From Porphyra umbilicalis (Eukaryota > Rhodophyta > Bangiophyceae > Bangiales > Bangiaceae), in contig KV919150.1 of the NCBI GenBank assembly GCA_002049455.2, positions 1 through 64,000 of the forward strand: DNA of 64,000 nt, given 5' to 3'. Shown piece by piece: positions 10,395-22,059 of the stretch; positions within the stretch are counted from its first letter, which is position 1, and each line of letters begins with the position of its first letter. The position numbers and the translations under genes are program-made. The notes under the pieces were generated by a model that was not told the DNA's origin, searched no databases, and worked only from the letters and a program-made list of their open reading frames with translations.

Positions 10395-11634
10395 GCGCCA
10401 GCGAGCTGACCCATGTGGGCTCTATATCGCCTCTGCTCGCCAATTAGCCATGCCGGTGCTCTCTTTATGAAAAAGAGAGCCACAACCGACGCACTTGTAA
10501 GCCCATATAGACCCGTTAAATGCTGTGGCGACGTCTCCTGCGGTAGCCCTGTAGGAATAGAGATACTCGAGAGCAGCATCGAGGCCACAGCAGCATTTTG
10601 AGCGTGGGGGAACGCAAGCAACCGTCAGCCATATGTGTCCGCAGCACAGATGAAACAGACAGCGCCAAGGGGGCCATAGAGGCGTGCATACACGCAGTGC
10701 ACAACACTCACCTCCCGCAAAAAGACGCAGAATAGTGACTTACATGCCGCAATCCTTCGTATCGACCACCTTGCGAACCTCCGATCGGCCACGGTTGCAG
10801 GGGAGGGGTGTGAGGAGACTGTTGGTGCCAACAGATGGCGCGGTCTGGGTAGGGCGATGCAAGCCATTGCGTTATCGAGAGACGAACGACTCCGATCGAA
10901 ACCCAGCTGTGTAGAAACCCCGTCAGAGAGGCTGGTGTGGCAGGGTCGCATTTGGGTCGCGACCCAAATGGATTTTGACCACTCAGATTTCTGCACGTTG
11001 CATCACCGTTTTCAGTGGGTCACTGTCAGTCTCAGACCCAGAAGAGCCGGCTTGACTAGGCGTGCCCTCCTCTGCGAAGCGTCCTGTGCTACACAGGCTC
11101 CTTGCGCGGTCCACAAGCACCTTCGTGTGGTGAAAGGCGACACCAGGATGGGAGTCGGGGCTCCTAGATGGCCAAACACTCCGTTCTCAAATAAGCCTAA
11201 TTGCTGTAATGTGCGATTCCGTACCGTTCTTGTATAAGAAATCATTGTGTCAGGCGCAGCGCGGCCGGGTGACAGCAGCGGCTGCAGCGGGCCCACTGTC
11301 TGCCCGTCCGTGCTGGTCGAAGACGTGAAGCTTGCCCGGCTGGATGAGAATCGCGGCACACACCCTGCTGACGAGTTTATAAAATTAGTAACAACATAAG
11401 GCTGAAAAAGAACTTTGCCTGCTGTCAAATCAGGTCTGCCCCGGTGTTACCCGATATCTTGGATGCACCTTTCCGCACTGGAACTATACGTCACCATTTT
11501 CGAACTCCTCAAGAATATTACGTATATACTGAAAACTCAGGGGGATGAACTTTGATAAAAAGCTGTGCTAGGAAGAAATGGGGGCTACTCGAGGGCCTAT
11601 TCAAAGCTTTTCTCGGTCTTATTAGCGAAGCTTC
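10395..11634. other. No gene seen
   Basis: Moderate-GC DNA with only short frames. Some of it may be the 5' region of the decayed transposon. No inverted terminal repeat matching the 7.4-7.8 kb side was found by eye. Confidence 0.35.
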
Positions 11635-13476
11635 TATTGCTGATCCCCAAAGTTTGTCCTGGTGGACAAAGACTGACTTGCGGACCGACTCTCTCCACCA
11701 ATCAGATACGCCCCTGGGACTGACTTGGTGCTCCTGATGGCTTACATGTACCCATGCAGCCTGGAAATCAACATCAGCTCCTCTTCTTTTTTGCACTTCT
11801 GGCCAGGAGACAGTAAAAAATCTCAAGATCTCGCGTGGGCAGCTTGCTCCGTGCCAAGAAACGCGGATCAACCGGCAACAAACAGTGAGTTCTGCTCGAT
11901 GCAAGGTCCTGGTACCAAATGTGGGCTTTCTATTGGCTTCGATGCCTTCTTACTGTCGTTTCAAGCCAATAGAGTGCTCTTATTCAGAGTTAGTTCCTGT
12001 CTCTGTCCCCCAGGACAAAATTTTGGGATCAGCAATAGTAGGGATCCATTCGTGTTCTCAACGCTCAGGCAGCCACGTTGCATGGAATGGATGGCCCTCG
12101 TCGGTTTGATGGTCACGCTCCAGGCCTTTTGATTGGATGATCCCGTCTACACGCCCAATCAAGAATATCCACGTTTCAGGATTGGATGGCTCAGAATCGC
12201 TCTGGTGCAGATGGATTACACAAGCAAGCGATTACAGATGCCTCCAAAAGCGTTTACAGATGCCTTCGGGGAACCCCCACTGTATACACTCCACACAAAG
12301 GCCCAGAAATTGCCAAAAGCGCGCCTCTTTGCGGCAGTGTCAGCACTGCGTCTCCGCTCTCTTCCGTCGTCTCGCCATCTCGCCATCTCGCCCCTCCGTC
12401 AGGCCTTTCACACCACCACTCCATCGTCGTCACCGCATCGCCATGCTCTCACTTCGACGCGCGCGCCGCATCCGCTCCTTCTTTGGGCCCGCGCTCCGCA
12501 TCCGCCCCTTTTTTTGCCCCCTCCCTCCCCCTTTCTTTGCGCCCGCGCGCCGCATCTGCCATTTTCTTTGCCCACCTCCCTCCGCCCATCCGCACGCCAT
12601 GCAAGTCGCGCTGTACTCACGTTCGCTTTTTTCCTCCATGCGTTTCACATCCTTCCCCGCCCCCCCCCCCGGCCCCTGCCGCAGTGTTCACTCATCTCTT
12701 GTTCATTTCTTGAGGCATCTTCCGGCCTCCGCTGTCGACCTCCCCCTGCGTGTGGCGGCGCGCCGAGTGCTGCGCTTGTTTGCTTTGCTGACCATTGCTT
12801 TATACTGAGAACCGTGCGACAAAGATGAAGATATCAAATGGGGACCGACCATGGGGACGCTACAACTGGAGAAGAGAAAAGGACACAACGACAACTGGGG
12901 AAGAGAAAGGGGACCCAACGCCGTAGTGGTCAGAATAGCAAAGGGACAGGACGACTAGCCGCCATTACAGTGACGAAGCTCGGAATTCTATGACAGCATC
13001 GAAAAGACACGCTCCCTCAACGTACAACACTTGTGCTGAAAATTACATCACAATGCCAATCGCTCTCCATTACCCCAGCAACATGACATTTCACACGGGA
13101 AAAATGCACACTGAGAACCACTGCACTGCGCAGATTTCCAGCTTGTGGGGGGTGGCGCTCCGGCCGTGGTGCGGACACTGTCCAGCTCACTCCCGCCTCG
13201 GCCGGGACCGGTGCTGTTTCTCACAGGCAGTGAGTGTTTTCCGTATGTCCGACACGAAGCAGCAGAGCACGACAGGCCGAGAAAATGTGGCCAACCATTG
13301 CGTCCGTGGAGGAAGGCCACGGCGCGGCAACATATGGACAATGCACACTTTCCTTAGTGACGGAGACGTCGGTATCATCCTGAGTAGTGCAGAATCTCAC
13401 GAATCGCTGGATGCTACGGAAGTGAGGGGCACACGGCATCACTTTTTGCTTCATTTCCTTCGACGTCGACTGGGAT
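11585..13476. repeat. Dispersed repeat, copy 1 (with inserted MITE)
   Basis: From 12038 to about 12671 and again from about 13185 to 13476 this is closely similar to 41978-42916. The left shoulder (11621-11636, AGCGAAGCTTCTA) matches 41964-41977. Copy 1 carries two extra blocks relative to copy 2: a 399-bp MITE at 11637-12035, and about 513 bp at 12672-13184. A plus-strand frame at about 12137-12808 is also open in copy 2, with a three-fold imperfect block around CGCGCCGCATCCGC, but indels and composition make a real protein uncertain. Probably a transposable element of unknown class. Confidence 0.75.
11635..12037. mobile_element. MITE family C (399 bp plus TA on each side)
   Basis: Inverted ends of about 42 bp: the left end inside TA (11635-11636) begins TTGCTGATCC, continues through TTTGTCCTGG and reaches GGACAAAGAC. 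The right end, reverse-complemented from 12035, reads the same with few changes. The TA at 12036-12037 closes it. The homologous site at 41976-41977 contains a single TA and no element, so the boundaries and the TA duplication are directly visible. No coding capacity. A lone matching end lies at 29040-29064. Confidence 0.9.
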
Positions 13477-14132
13477 ACAGTCGTTATGCGTTTTCATGGC
13501 AGGGGTGCGCCACAAAAGTAGCACCCTCTTTCAGTCCGAGATCGCGAGAGATCGCGGTCCTGAGGCTCTAGGGGCCATTCACTTGTAGAGCATGCTCTCC
13601 AAGTGAATGGCACATAAGCGAAAAATGACTGTAGCTGCTGGGTCAGCAGCCTGCTCGTTGTCGGAGGTCGTCGAGTTTTGACCGGCACTTGACAGTGTCA
13701 CGTCCATACTTAGCTGAGCAGAAATTACCGTTTGCGCCCCAAAAGCGCCCCGTCCCATATGGGGCGTGTGGCGCTTACGCACCGAAATCGCACGGTTAAG
13801 CGCGCGCTCAAAGCGCCCTTAAGCGCGCCCCAAGATGCGTTTAGCAACCCTAGTGCAGACGCCCTGGACCTTTGCTGACAGAGGGGCTCGTTGCAGCTGC
13901 CGGACCAGCGCCCACGCGCTGCGGCTCGCCGGCGCGAGCGGCAACCACGAACGCGCGGGCGTGCGCCCCCAAACTGTCAACGCACCCGCCCGGGCACCCC
14001 CTCGCGCCCCCGCGCCCCCTCGCCCCCTCGCCCCCTCGCCCCCCCCCCGCGACTCGTACTGGGCGGCGACGGCGGCGGCGTGGAATTGCAAGCGCGACGC
14101 GCGCCGGCGGGCACCCCCCGGTGGCGGTGACC
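13477..14132. other. Repeat-rich upstream region of UXS
   Basis: Contains a near-perfect 36-bp palindrome at 13575-13610 (arms CCATTCACTTG, centre GAGCATGCTC). It also holds a right end resembling the hAT-like elements at 41-42 kb: repeated GCGCTYAA/GCGCCCC motifs at 13730-13840, ending AACCCTA at about 13855. No matching left end was found. The rest is the GC-rich leader of the UXS gene, including a C-rich stretch near 13995-14050. Confidence 0.5.
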
Positions 14133-15476
14133 ATGCGGTGGCCGCCCCCGACCCCCGTGGCCATTGCGGCGCTCGTCGGCGCCTCGTGCGTGACAACCGC
14201 GCTCTTGACCGCCGCCCTCACCCGCCCGTCGTGGGCGCCGCCGCCGCCGTCACTGCCACTGCCGCGGTCGTCCGTGCCCGCCGCCGCCGCCGCCGCCGTC
14301 GCCGCCGCCGCCGCCGCCGCACCCGCCACCGCCGGGGGCCTGCTGCCCGCCTCGGTCGCCATGACGTCGTCGTCGCCCAACGGGGCGGCGCCCCCCCCCC
14401 CCGCCGCCTCCCCCGTGGACGTGCAGCGGCAGGGCGCGGAGGCGCTCGATCGCCTCGCCTCGTGGCGGGGCACCAACGCGCCCAACCGGCCGGCCACCCA
14501 CAAGCGCATCCTCGTCACGGGCGGCGCCGGCTTTATTGGCTCCCACCTGGTCGACCGGCTGATGGAGGAGGGCAACGAGGTCATCTGCGTCGACTCCCTC
14601 TTCACGGGGAAGAAGTCCAACATTGAGCGCTGGCGCTCTCACCCCAACTTTGAGTTTTTTCGCCATGATGTTATTGAGCCCTTCACCGCTGAGGTGGACC
14701 AGATTTACCACCTCGCGTGCCCGGCCTCCCCCGTGCACTACAAGTACAATGCGATTCGGACGCTCAAGACGGGCGTGCTCGGCACGCTCAACATGCTCGG
14801 GCTTGCCAAGCGCGTCGGCGCCACCTTCCTCCTCGCCTCCACGTCGGAGGTGTATGGCGACCCGCTGATGCACCCGCAGGTGGAGGAGTATTGGGGCAAC
14901 GTCAACCCCATTGGCGTGCGCTCCTGCTACGACGAGTCCAAGCGCGTCGCCGAAACGATGGCGTTTGACTACCACCGGCAGCACGGCGTCGACATCCGCG
15001 TCGTGCGCATCTTCAACACCTACGGACCAAGGATGGTGGAGAATGACGGGCGCGTCGTGTCCAACTTTGTCGGCCAAGCGCTGCGCGGCCAGTCGCTGAC
15101 CGTGTACGGGGACGGCTCGCAGACGCGCTCCTTTTGCTACGTCGCCGACCTCGTCGACGGCATCATGCGCATGATGCAGGGCAACGCGACCGGGCCGTTC
15201 AACCTCGGCAACCCCGGCGAGTTCTCGATGCTCGAGCTCGCGCAGCTGGTCAAGGACCAAGTCGACCCGGCGTCGCCGATCAAGTACCTGCCGGCCACCC
15301 CCGACGACCCGGCCAAGCGCAAGCCGGACATCACCAAGGCGACCGCCCACCTCGGCTGGACGCCGTCGGTGCCGCTCAAGGAGGGGCTCACCGCCATGAT
15401 TGCCGACTTTCGCGCCCGCATTGGCGACGGCGTCAAGGCGCCGCCGCCGCCGCCGCCGCCGCCGTCGGCCGCGTGA
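14133..15476 (+). CDS. UXS: UDP-glucuronate decarboxylase (UDP-xylose synthase), membrane-anchored
   Basis: Converts UDP-glucuronate to UDP-xylose with bound NAD+; supplies xylose for cell-wall and glycoprotein polysaccharides. The 447-residue product belongs to the short-chain dehydrogenase/reductase superfamily. The NAD-binding [10 protein letters not shown] lies at about residues 130-139, STSEVYGD at about 236-243, and the catalytic pair in SCYDESK has Tyr near 266. Typical UXS blocks follow: [33 protein letters not shown] chose the ATG at 14133 because it gives a type II signal-anchor ([20 protein letters not shown]) and a proline/alanine stem, as in Golgi UXS. The frame also opens further upstream but without conserved sequence. 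The end is a poly-proline tail and TGA. No intron is needed. The gene is convergent with the minus-strand gene that follows. Confidence 0.95.
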   Translation: MRWPPPTPVAIAALVGASCVTTALLTAALTRPSWAPPPPSLPLPRSSVPAAAAAAVAAAAAAAPATAGGLLPASVAMTSSSPNGAAPPPPAASPVDVQRQGAEALDRLASWRGTNAPNRPATHKRILVTGGAGFIGSHLVDRLMEEGNEVICVDSLFTGKKSNIERWRSHPNFEFFRHDVIEPFTAEVDQIYHLACPASPVHYKYNAIRTLKTGVLGTLNMLGLAKRVGATFLLASTSEVYGDPLMHPQVEEYWGNVNPIGVRSCYDESKRVAETMAFDYHRQHGVDIRVVRIFNTYGPRMVENDGRVVSNFVGQALRGQSLTVYGDGSQTRSFCYVADLVDGIMRMMQGNATGPFNLGNPGEFSMLELAQLVKDQVDPASPIKYLPATPDDPAKRKPDITKATAHLGWTPSVPLKEGLTAMIADFRARIGDGVKAPPPPPPPPSAA

Positions 15477-16053
15477 GCGCGCGCGGCGGCCGCGTGGGGG
15501 GGGGGGGTGGGGGGGGGGGGGGGGTGGGGGGTTGAGTTGGGGCGACCCGCGCCCACCGAGAGAGCGCAACCGCGGCGGCGCGGCGGGCGGTGGGGCGGCG
15601 CGCGCCGCCGCGACGGCGCGGCCGCGGACGGCATGCGCGGGGGTGGGGCGGGGCGTGGCACGGCGGGCACCGGGTCCCCCGCGCGCGGCCGCCCCCGCTG
15701 CGGCCGCACACCAAACCCTTTTCCACGTTGCGAGCGGCGCGCGGCGCGGCGCGCCCGCGGGCGGTGGCAGAGGCGCCCGCGCGCGGGCGCGCCGTGTCCT
15801 TGGCCACCCCCCCCCCCCCCCTTCCCCATTGCAAACGCCGCGCGCGCGCGCCGCGCGCGCGCGCCCGCGCCGAATTTTAGTTGCAGTTACTCGCGCCCCC
15901 CGCCCCGCGCCCCGCGCCGTTGCCGCCGTCCTTGCCGCGCAGTCCCCCCCCCCACGGGTGGCCTCAGCGCCCGTGACCCCTCGCTCCCTCCTCCCCTCCC
16001 CCCCCCCCCCCCCAAACCGCCGCGCGCGCCGCCCCCCCCCCCCCCCCGGCCCC
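15477..16053. other. Convergent intergenic region with G and C homopolymers
   Basis: Spacer between UXS and the tail of the minus-strand membrane-protein gene, with G-runs at 15495-15530 and C-runs near 15810 and 15940-16050. Open frames crossing it are composition-driven. It probably contains both 3' UTRs. Confidence 0.5.
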
Positions 16054-16394
16054 TCACCACACCGCCTCGTCGGGGGTGGCAAACCAGCCCGGCGGCGGGC
16101 GCGGCGCGCCGTCCCCCCCCCCCCCCCCCCCGCCCGCCGCCCAATCTGCAGCGGCGGCGGCGGGGCGCGCCCGCCGCCGCCGCTGCCGCCGCCGCTGCCG
16201 CCGCCGCCGCCACCCCCCCGCGCACGCGGCGCCCCCCCCCCGGCGGCGAGCCCCCCCCCAATGTGCAGCGGCGGGTCGGCCGTCTCGTCGGCGGGGGCGC
16301 CCCCCCCCCCCCCCCCCCCGCCGCCCCCATCGTCCGCGTCGAGGGCCGTAAAGAGCCCCCCCCGCGGCGACCGGCGGCGCCGCACGGCGGCCCC

Positions 16395-16425
<31 letters not shown>

Positions 16426-17817
16426 TGGTCTGCCGCCCCGCGGCGGCCCGCCGACGCGGCGACCGCGCCGGCGGCGGCAACGGCGGCGGCGAGCTTGTAC
16501 GGCGACGGCGCCGCCGCCGCCGTGGACGGCGGGTGCGGCGGCGGGGGGGCGGTGGGGGGCGGGGGGGCGCCCCGCGCGCGAGCCGCCCCCGCGGCCGCCC
16601 ATGCCGGCGGCGGCGGCGGCAGCGGCGGCGGCGTTGGCGGCGAGGCGCCCCCGTCGGGCAAGCCGCCGCGCACCAGATCCCCGCCGTTGGCCCCCCCCCC
16701 CCCCCCCCTCACGGCAATCCCGTCCCCCCCCCCCTCCCCCCCCCTCCCCCCGCCTGTCGCCGCCGCCATGGCGGCGGCGACGCCAACCACCCCCGCGCCC
16801 GCCAAAAACGGCACGTGCCCCGGCGGCGGGGGCGGGGGCGGCGCCCCCCCCCCCCCCCCCCCCGGCGTCGACGCGCCGCCCGTCACGGACGGGTCGCTGT
16901 ACACGTACGGCAGCGGCCCATCCGCCGGATCAAACGGCTCGGGCACGTACGGGGGCGGCGCGACGCGCGGGGGGTCTGGGCCGCCCGCGCGCGCCGCCGG
17001 CGGCGGCGACGCCTCGTCCAGGGGGGGCGACCGCCCCCACCCCCGCGACGACGACGGGGGGCTGCCAACGACGCCGCCGGGGAATGGGGGGGAGGGGGGG
17101 GACCCCCCCGCCGCCGCTGCGGTGGGGGGGGGGAGACGCCCACCCAGGGGAGGCGCCCAGACGAGCCGTCGCCGTCGAGGGGGGAGGGGGGGGGGAGGGG
17201 GGGGGACCCCCGCCCGCCCCCAGGGGGGGGCCCCCAACGTAGGGGAGGCCCCACCCAGAGGCGCCCTCGCGCCCGCCGCCGCCGTCGGGCACCTCGCGGG
17301 GGAGCCACCCCCCCGCGCCACCGCCGCCGCCGCCGCCGCCAGTGGCCGCCGCGCCGGCGGCGGTGGCCGCGGCGGTGGCGGCGGCGGCGCCCGCGGCCGC
17401 CGCCCCGCCGCCGGCGCCGGCGCCGCCCCTCGGCGCCGCCCGCAGCCGCCGCGCGGCCTCGTCGGGGGTTTCCCCCGGCGGCGTCGCGACGACGCTGCTG
17501 CCCGCGCTGCCGACGCTCGCGCCGCCGCTGCTGCTGCTGCTGCTGCTGCTGTAGCGGCGGGCGGTGCCCCCCCCCCCCCCCCCCCCGCCGCCGCCGGCGG
17601 GCCGCCCCCCCGACGGCGGCGCGTCGCCGCCGCCAACGGCGGGGGTGGCCCACCCCCCCGACCCCGCCCCGACCGACCGCCACGTCGGCGCCGAGGTGGT
17701 CGAGGAGGGCGCAACGACCGACAGGCGGTCGCCGGCGCTCCCCCAGCTGCCGCCGTCGCCGCCGCGCGCACCCGCGGGGCGGTCGCCCTTGGCGCCGCCG
17801 TCGGCGGCGGCGGCGGC

Positions 17818-17848
<31 letters not shown>

Positions 17849-18226
17849 AGGACGGCTCCCGCCCCCGCGCGGCGCCCCGACCGGTAGGCGCCGACGAGGG
17901 CGGCGACGAGGGCGGCGACGGCCGCAACGGCCCCAAGGACGATGCCGAGGACGGCGGCGGGGGAGAGGCTGCCGCCCCCGCCGCCGCCCTCAATGGCGCC
18001 CGCGTCGGCGGCGGCGGCGGCGGCGGCCGCGCGCAAGGCGCCGGCCGACGTGCCATTCACGTCTGCGGCGGTGATCCCAACGGTCGGGGGGGGGCCCCCG
18101 CCGCCCCGAGCGCCCGCACCGCCCCCCGCACCGCGTCGGCGATGTCCGCGTCGACGGTCGCGTGGTCGGTGAGGGCGGCGGTCACGGGCACGGCCACCCG
18201 CAACGTGACGGGCGTGGGCGCGTCCA

Positions 18227-18268
<42 letters not shown>

Positions 18269-18500
18269 TGCCGCCGGCGGGGGGCGTCGGGAACCACATC
18301 TCGGCGCTCCCGTCACCCGGCCACGCGACGCCGTCGCCGCCCCGCCGCGCGACGTGCGTCGTGACGGCGGTGAGGAGGCCCCCGCTCGACGCCGCCCGCG
18401 CGAGCGCCCACCGGTCCACCCCCGTCACCCCGAGCGTAACCGTTGCGGGCGTGGTGTTGGGGAATGCCCCCGCCGCCAGCGACGGCGTCGGGCAGCCGCG

Positions 18501-18531
<31 letters not shown>

Positions 18532-19906
18532 ACCGGGAGGGGGCGGAGGATAAAGTAGCCGCCGCCGGGCGGCGCCACGTCCGGGTGCGCCGCCCGCACA
18601 ATGTCGGCGAGGAGGCGGTCGGGGCGCACCGCCGCCACGTCCGCGGCCGCCGCCGAGCGCGCCCACACCCGCCCGCAGGGGAGGGCGTCGACGGGCGCGA
18701 GGCGCGTCGCGCCGTCGGTCCCGCCGCCCCCGCCGCCGCCGCCGCCGCCGTCGGCGGCGGCGAGCACCGCGTCGGTCGTGGCGTCGGCGGGTGCCCACGG
18801 GAGCGCGTCCACCCACACGTCTGCCGTGCCGTACGCGGCGGCGGTCGCGGCAATGGTGCCCGCCGCCGGCGCGGCGCCGCCCGCGGGCGGGCCGTCGAGC
18901 CACTGGCGCGCCACGTTGGCGTCGGCGAGCAGCGACGCGGTCGCGACCGCCCGCGCCGTCGTCAGCGCCCCCGGCCGCCACACGTCCGCGGCGCCGTCGG
19001 GGGTGCCGACGAGCACCGACGGCACGCGGGGGGAGGCGGCGGCGGCGGCGGCCGCCGCGCGGTACCCCCACCGGATGGTGCCGTAGAGGGCGGTCGCTTC
19101 GGCGGGCTTGTCCAGGAGGACGCCCCACAGCTTGACGTACTCGGCGCGGCCGAGCGCCGTCGCCTCCCCATCCTCGTCCGACACGAGGTAGGCGACGGCG
19201 TCGGCGCCGGCGCCGCCGTCGGCCGCCGCCGCCGTCAGCGCCGCCACCGCCGAGGCGGGGAGGAGCGCCAGCGGCGCCGGCTCCATCGCCGCCAACGCCG
19301 TATAGTCGGGCGGCGCCCCCGCTGACGGCGCGAGGGACACGAGGAAGCCCGCCTCGACGCGGTCGCGCACGCGCCCCGGCGGCAGCGCCGCCGCGTCGGC
19401 CACCGCCGACACCCGGTCGACGGCCGCCAGCCCGTCCACCAGCTGCGCCAGCGCCGACCGCCCGTGCACGTAGACCGTCTCCGGGGGGATGACCACCCGC
19501 GTGCGGCCGCCCGCGGCGACGGCGTCCGCGTCACACCCGCAGCGGACGAGGCGGTAGTCGCGCGCGACGCCGTCGCCGCCGTCGAGCGTCACGTCGACGT
19601 AGGTGGGGGTGTAGGCGAGGTTGCGGAACCGCGTCGCGGCGGTGGGGGGGGGACCTTGACGGGGAAGAGGTCCACCGACCCGTCGCACGTGGCCACGGGG
19701 CGCTCGCACGGGGTGGCGACAAACGGTTGGGCGGGGGCAAGGGGGGGGGCGGGGGGCACCGGCGCCGGCGGCACCGGCTGCGCGCCGGCGGGCGCAAGCG
19801 CCGCCGCCGCCGCCGCCGTGACAATGGCGACGGCAGCAGCGCCCGTGGCGGCCGCGCGTCGGCGGCGCCGACGCGGCCACCGCCGCCCGCGCGCCGCCCG
19901 CTCCAT
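16054..19906 (-). CDS. Single-pass membrane protein with large ectodomain (possible periplasmic-binding-like fold)
   Basis: Begins ATG at 19904-19906 with a basic stretch then a hydrophobic signal peptide (ATGAAAVAIVTAAAAAALAP). The ectodomain includes RFRNLAYTPTYVDVTLDGGD, a segment with RLVRCGCDADAV, VVIPPETVYVHGRSALAQL and later LLADIVRAAHPDVAP. Its layout recalls TroA/FepB-like metal-chelate binding proteins found in algae, but this is by general pattern only. A second module (VTLRVAVPVTAALTDHATVD, then VGITAADVNGTSAG) precedes one membrane span (AAVLGIVLGAVAAVAALVAA) and a long Gly/Pro/Ser tail. The tail keeps structured phrases (PPPYVPEPFDPADGPLPYVY; a final WFATPDEAVW). The frame changes at 19644-19652 and 18086-18094, both nine-base C-runs where one extra C restores the frame, and probably again at homopolymers in the tail. 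The 3' boundary near 16054 is uncertain. Iron or cobalamin binding is a guess. Confidence 0.6.
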
Positions 19907-22059
19907 GGTGTTGCCGGGGGGGGGGGGACGTGCTCCTTTGGCGGCGGGGATGGTGCGGGCTGCCCGTCAGCGACGGGGGGGGGAGAAGGGGGGAGGGGCG
20001 GGACCCGTGGCGCACGCGGGCAACACCAACGCCGTGCCGATGCGCGGCGGCGGCGCGCCGGTCTTACACACTCGCGCCGGGCGGCGGCGGTCGAGCGGGG
20101 TCGCGCGCCACGGGCGTGGTGTGGGGTGTCAAACAACCCCCCCCCGCCCCCGCCGCGGCCGTGCCACCCACACCCCCCGGTTGCGGTCGATGGCTGGCGC
20201 CGCGCCGCAACGACGCGCAGACACCGGGCGGCGGGGGCTGTGCTGGGGCGTGCTTGGGGGCGCGCCGCAAGAGCCGCCGAGGTACACGCGGCGGGGGGAC
20301 AGCTGTAGCTTGGAGGCCGCCAAGGCGGCGCGCGCCTCCCTGCTGCCCGTGCCACGCTGCCGCGCCTTTCTCCCCCCCTCTGCGCGCGCCCCTTGGCCGG
20401 TCCGCTCTGGTAGGGGGGCAAGCCTGCCGGCGCCACCGCCGTGCGACGGGCGCGCCGGCGCGGAGCGCCACGCGGCCTGGCGCAACCCGTGGGGCCCACC
20501 CCGCCGGACCGCGGCCGCCGCGGCCGTGGTGCGACAGCTGGTCGGGCGCGTTGCACGCCACCGCGGCCGCGGCGCACCGTCGGTTGTGGCACACCGGTGG
20601 ACGCGGGGGGGCGTCTGTCAATCCACCCTCGGGCGGGCCGTGCCGGCGTGCGGTGTGGGGCGGCCCTCCACGCCCGGCACACGGTTACGACGGGGGGGGG
20701 TGGTCTGCCGCAGAGGTCCTGATCGAGCCGCCTGGCGTGTACGGGACGGGTGCCATCCGCCGCCGTCGCGCAGGGGGTCCCCCAACGCCCCCACTCATCG
20801 CGGCTGACGCGCCGGTGGCGGTCAGGCCCAAACCCCCGCGCGAACGATACGGGGCTCAAATGTCCCCCCCCCCTGGCGTGCCTGGTGCACACGACCCCCC
20901 ACACCGCGCAAGGGACAGCGGCCGTTGGGCGCCGCAGCGTGGTCATAGATCGATGCCGCGCAGACCGGTGAGCGCCCAACGGCCGGATGCTGGCAAACCG
21001 AGGCCCGCCCCGTGCCACCAATCCAGATGCCTCGGCGCGTCACTCTCAGGTGCGGCTTGTCCAATGGGGGGCGGCCCGACAGTCGGCTGGCTCGCGGCGA
21101 GCTGGTTGCATGGCGAGGGGGCCGGGCACCCATCAATCATCTTTGGTACTCTAAATATGAGATCTAAATCCAGTCATCTCGGGGCCACCGGATCGGCGTC
21201 TCGTACAAGGACGTGCCTTACACTGGGCGTCAATGCGCGCACGGGGAAACGCCTGCGCAACGGCAGTGGACACAAGAGCGGCTCTGTGTGTACCAGGTCA
21301 GCCCCTTTGCCTCAGCGCCGAACGGCTCGCTCTCTCGGAGGCTCGTGCCTCTCAGCGGGAACGCCTGCGCGCACGAGCCGAGGTCTGATAGCGATACAAG
21401 GGCAGAAGCTTCTCGTCGTGAGGCAAGAAGTCGTTGCTACAGCAGAGCTATACAACCCTTTGATGGATTCCACGCATTCCTTTGCCGGCAGTCAGCTGCT
21501 AGGGCTTGTGGCGACGCGGCTAGACACGCGATTGCTTTGGTGTGGCTGCTGGTAGCATCACTGCCTCTGAAACCGGGTCCTTCACACAAGAAAACACGAT
21601 CGACACCAAGGGATTTTGCGTAAACAAGGCACCGTTTTGAGCGTACCAACAGAAGATGTTTGTTTGCATTGAAGTAGGCTGTCCGAGACACGAGAACCCA
21701 ATGGACGTAGTCAAGCTGTCATTGTTCTGCGGACAGAGCAATCATACGACATGACCTCAATCGGAGGACATGACCGTAGGTGACTGCACCACGATGCTAT
21801 AGATCGCTGCTGGCGTTCTGATGCTCTTCCACACGGGGCAAGATATGATTCGCAGTGCTGCTCACGAAACAGACGCCGCTGAGCGCTCTCAGAGGCCTAG
21901 GCAATGGCGGGTCCGCTCCTGTGACGGAGATCAATGGTCACGCCAGGGACTATCTCGGATCTCCACGGTTTCGCATCTTGTTTGTAGTGCAGCGAGATGG
22001 AGGTGAGCATGATGGGCTGCTCTTGCGTCTGTCCACCACTTCCGCTGGCCGAATTCAAC
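19907..22059. other. Promoter side of the membrane-protein gene, then unassigned DNA
   Basis: GC-rich to about 21130, with wide-open frames on both strands (for example plus 19930-21555) that lack any recognisable domain. From about 21140 composition drops and the sequence looks like intergenic or decayed repeat DNA. No gene is supported. Confidence 0.4.

Noticed and set aside
12137-12808. Gene of about 220 residues, also present at 42077-42823
   Set aside because: The similarity is that of the whole repeat, extending outside the frame; no domain and no sign of coding constraint.
13848-13855. AACCCTA as a telomere-type repeat
   Set aside because: It occurs once, not in tandem, and matches the ends of the hAT-like elements.
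14250-18056. A single 1268-codon minus-strand frame across UXS and beyond
   Set aside because: Its first third is antisense to the well-supported UXS gene and long stretches are homopolymeric. Only the part from about 16054 upward is taken as the tail of the membrane-protein gene.
15400-18558. Long plus-strand frame of over 1000 codons
   Set aside because: Pure Pro/Arg/Ala/Gly strings, antisense to recognisable sequence on the minus strand; a consequence of GC bias.
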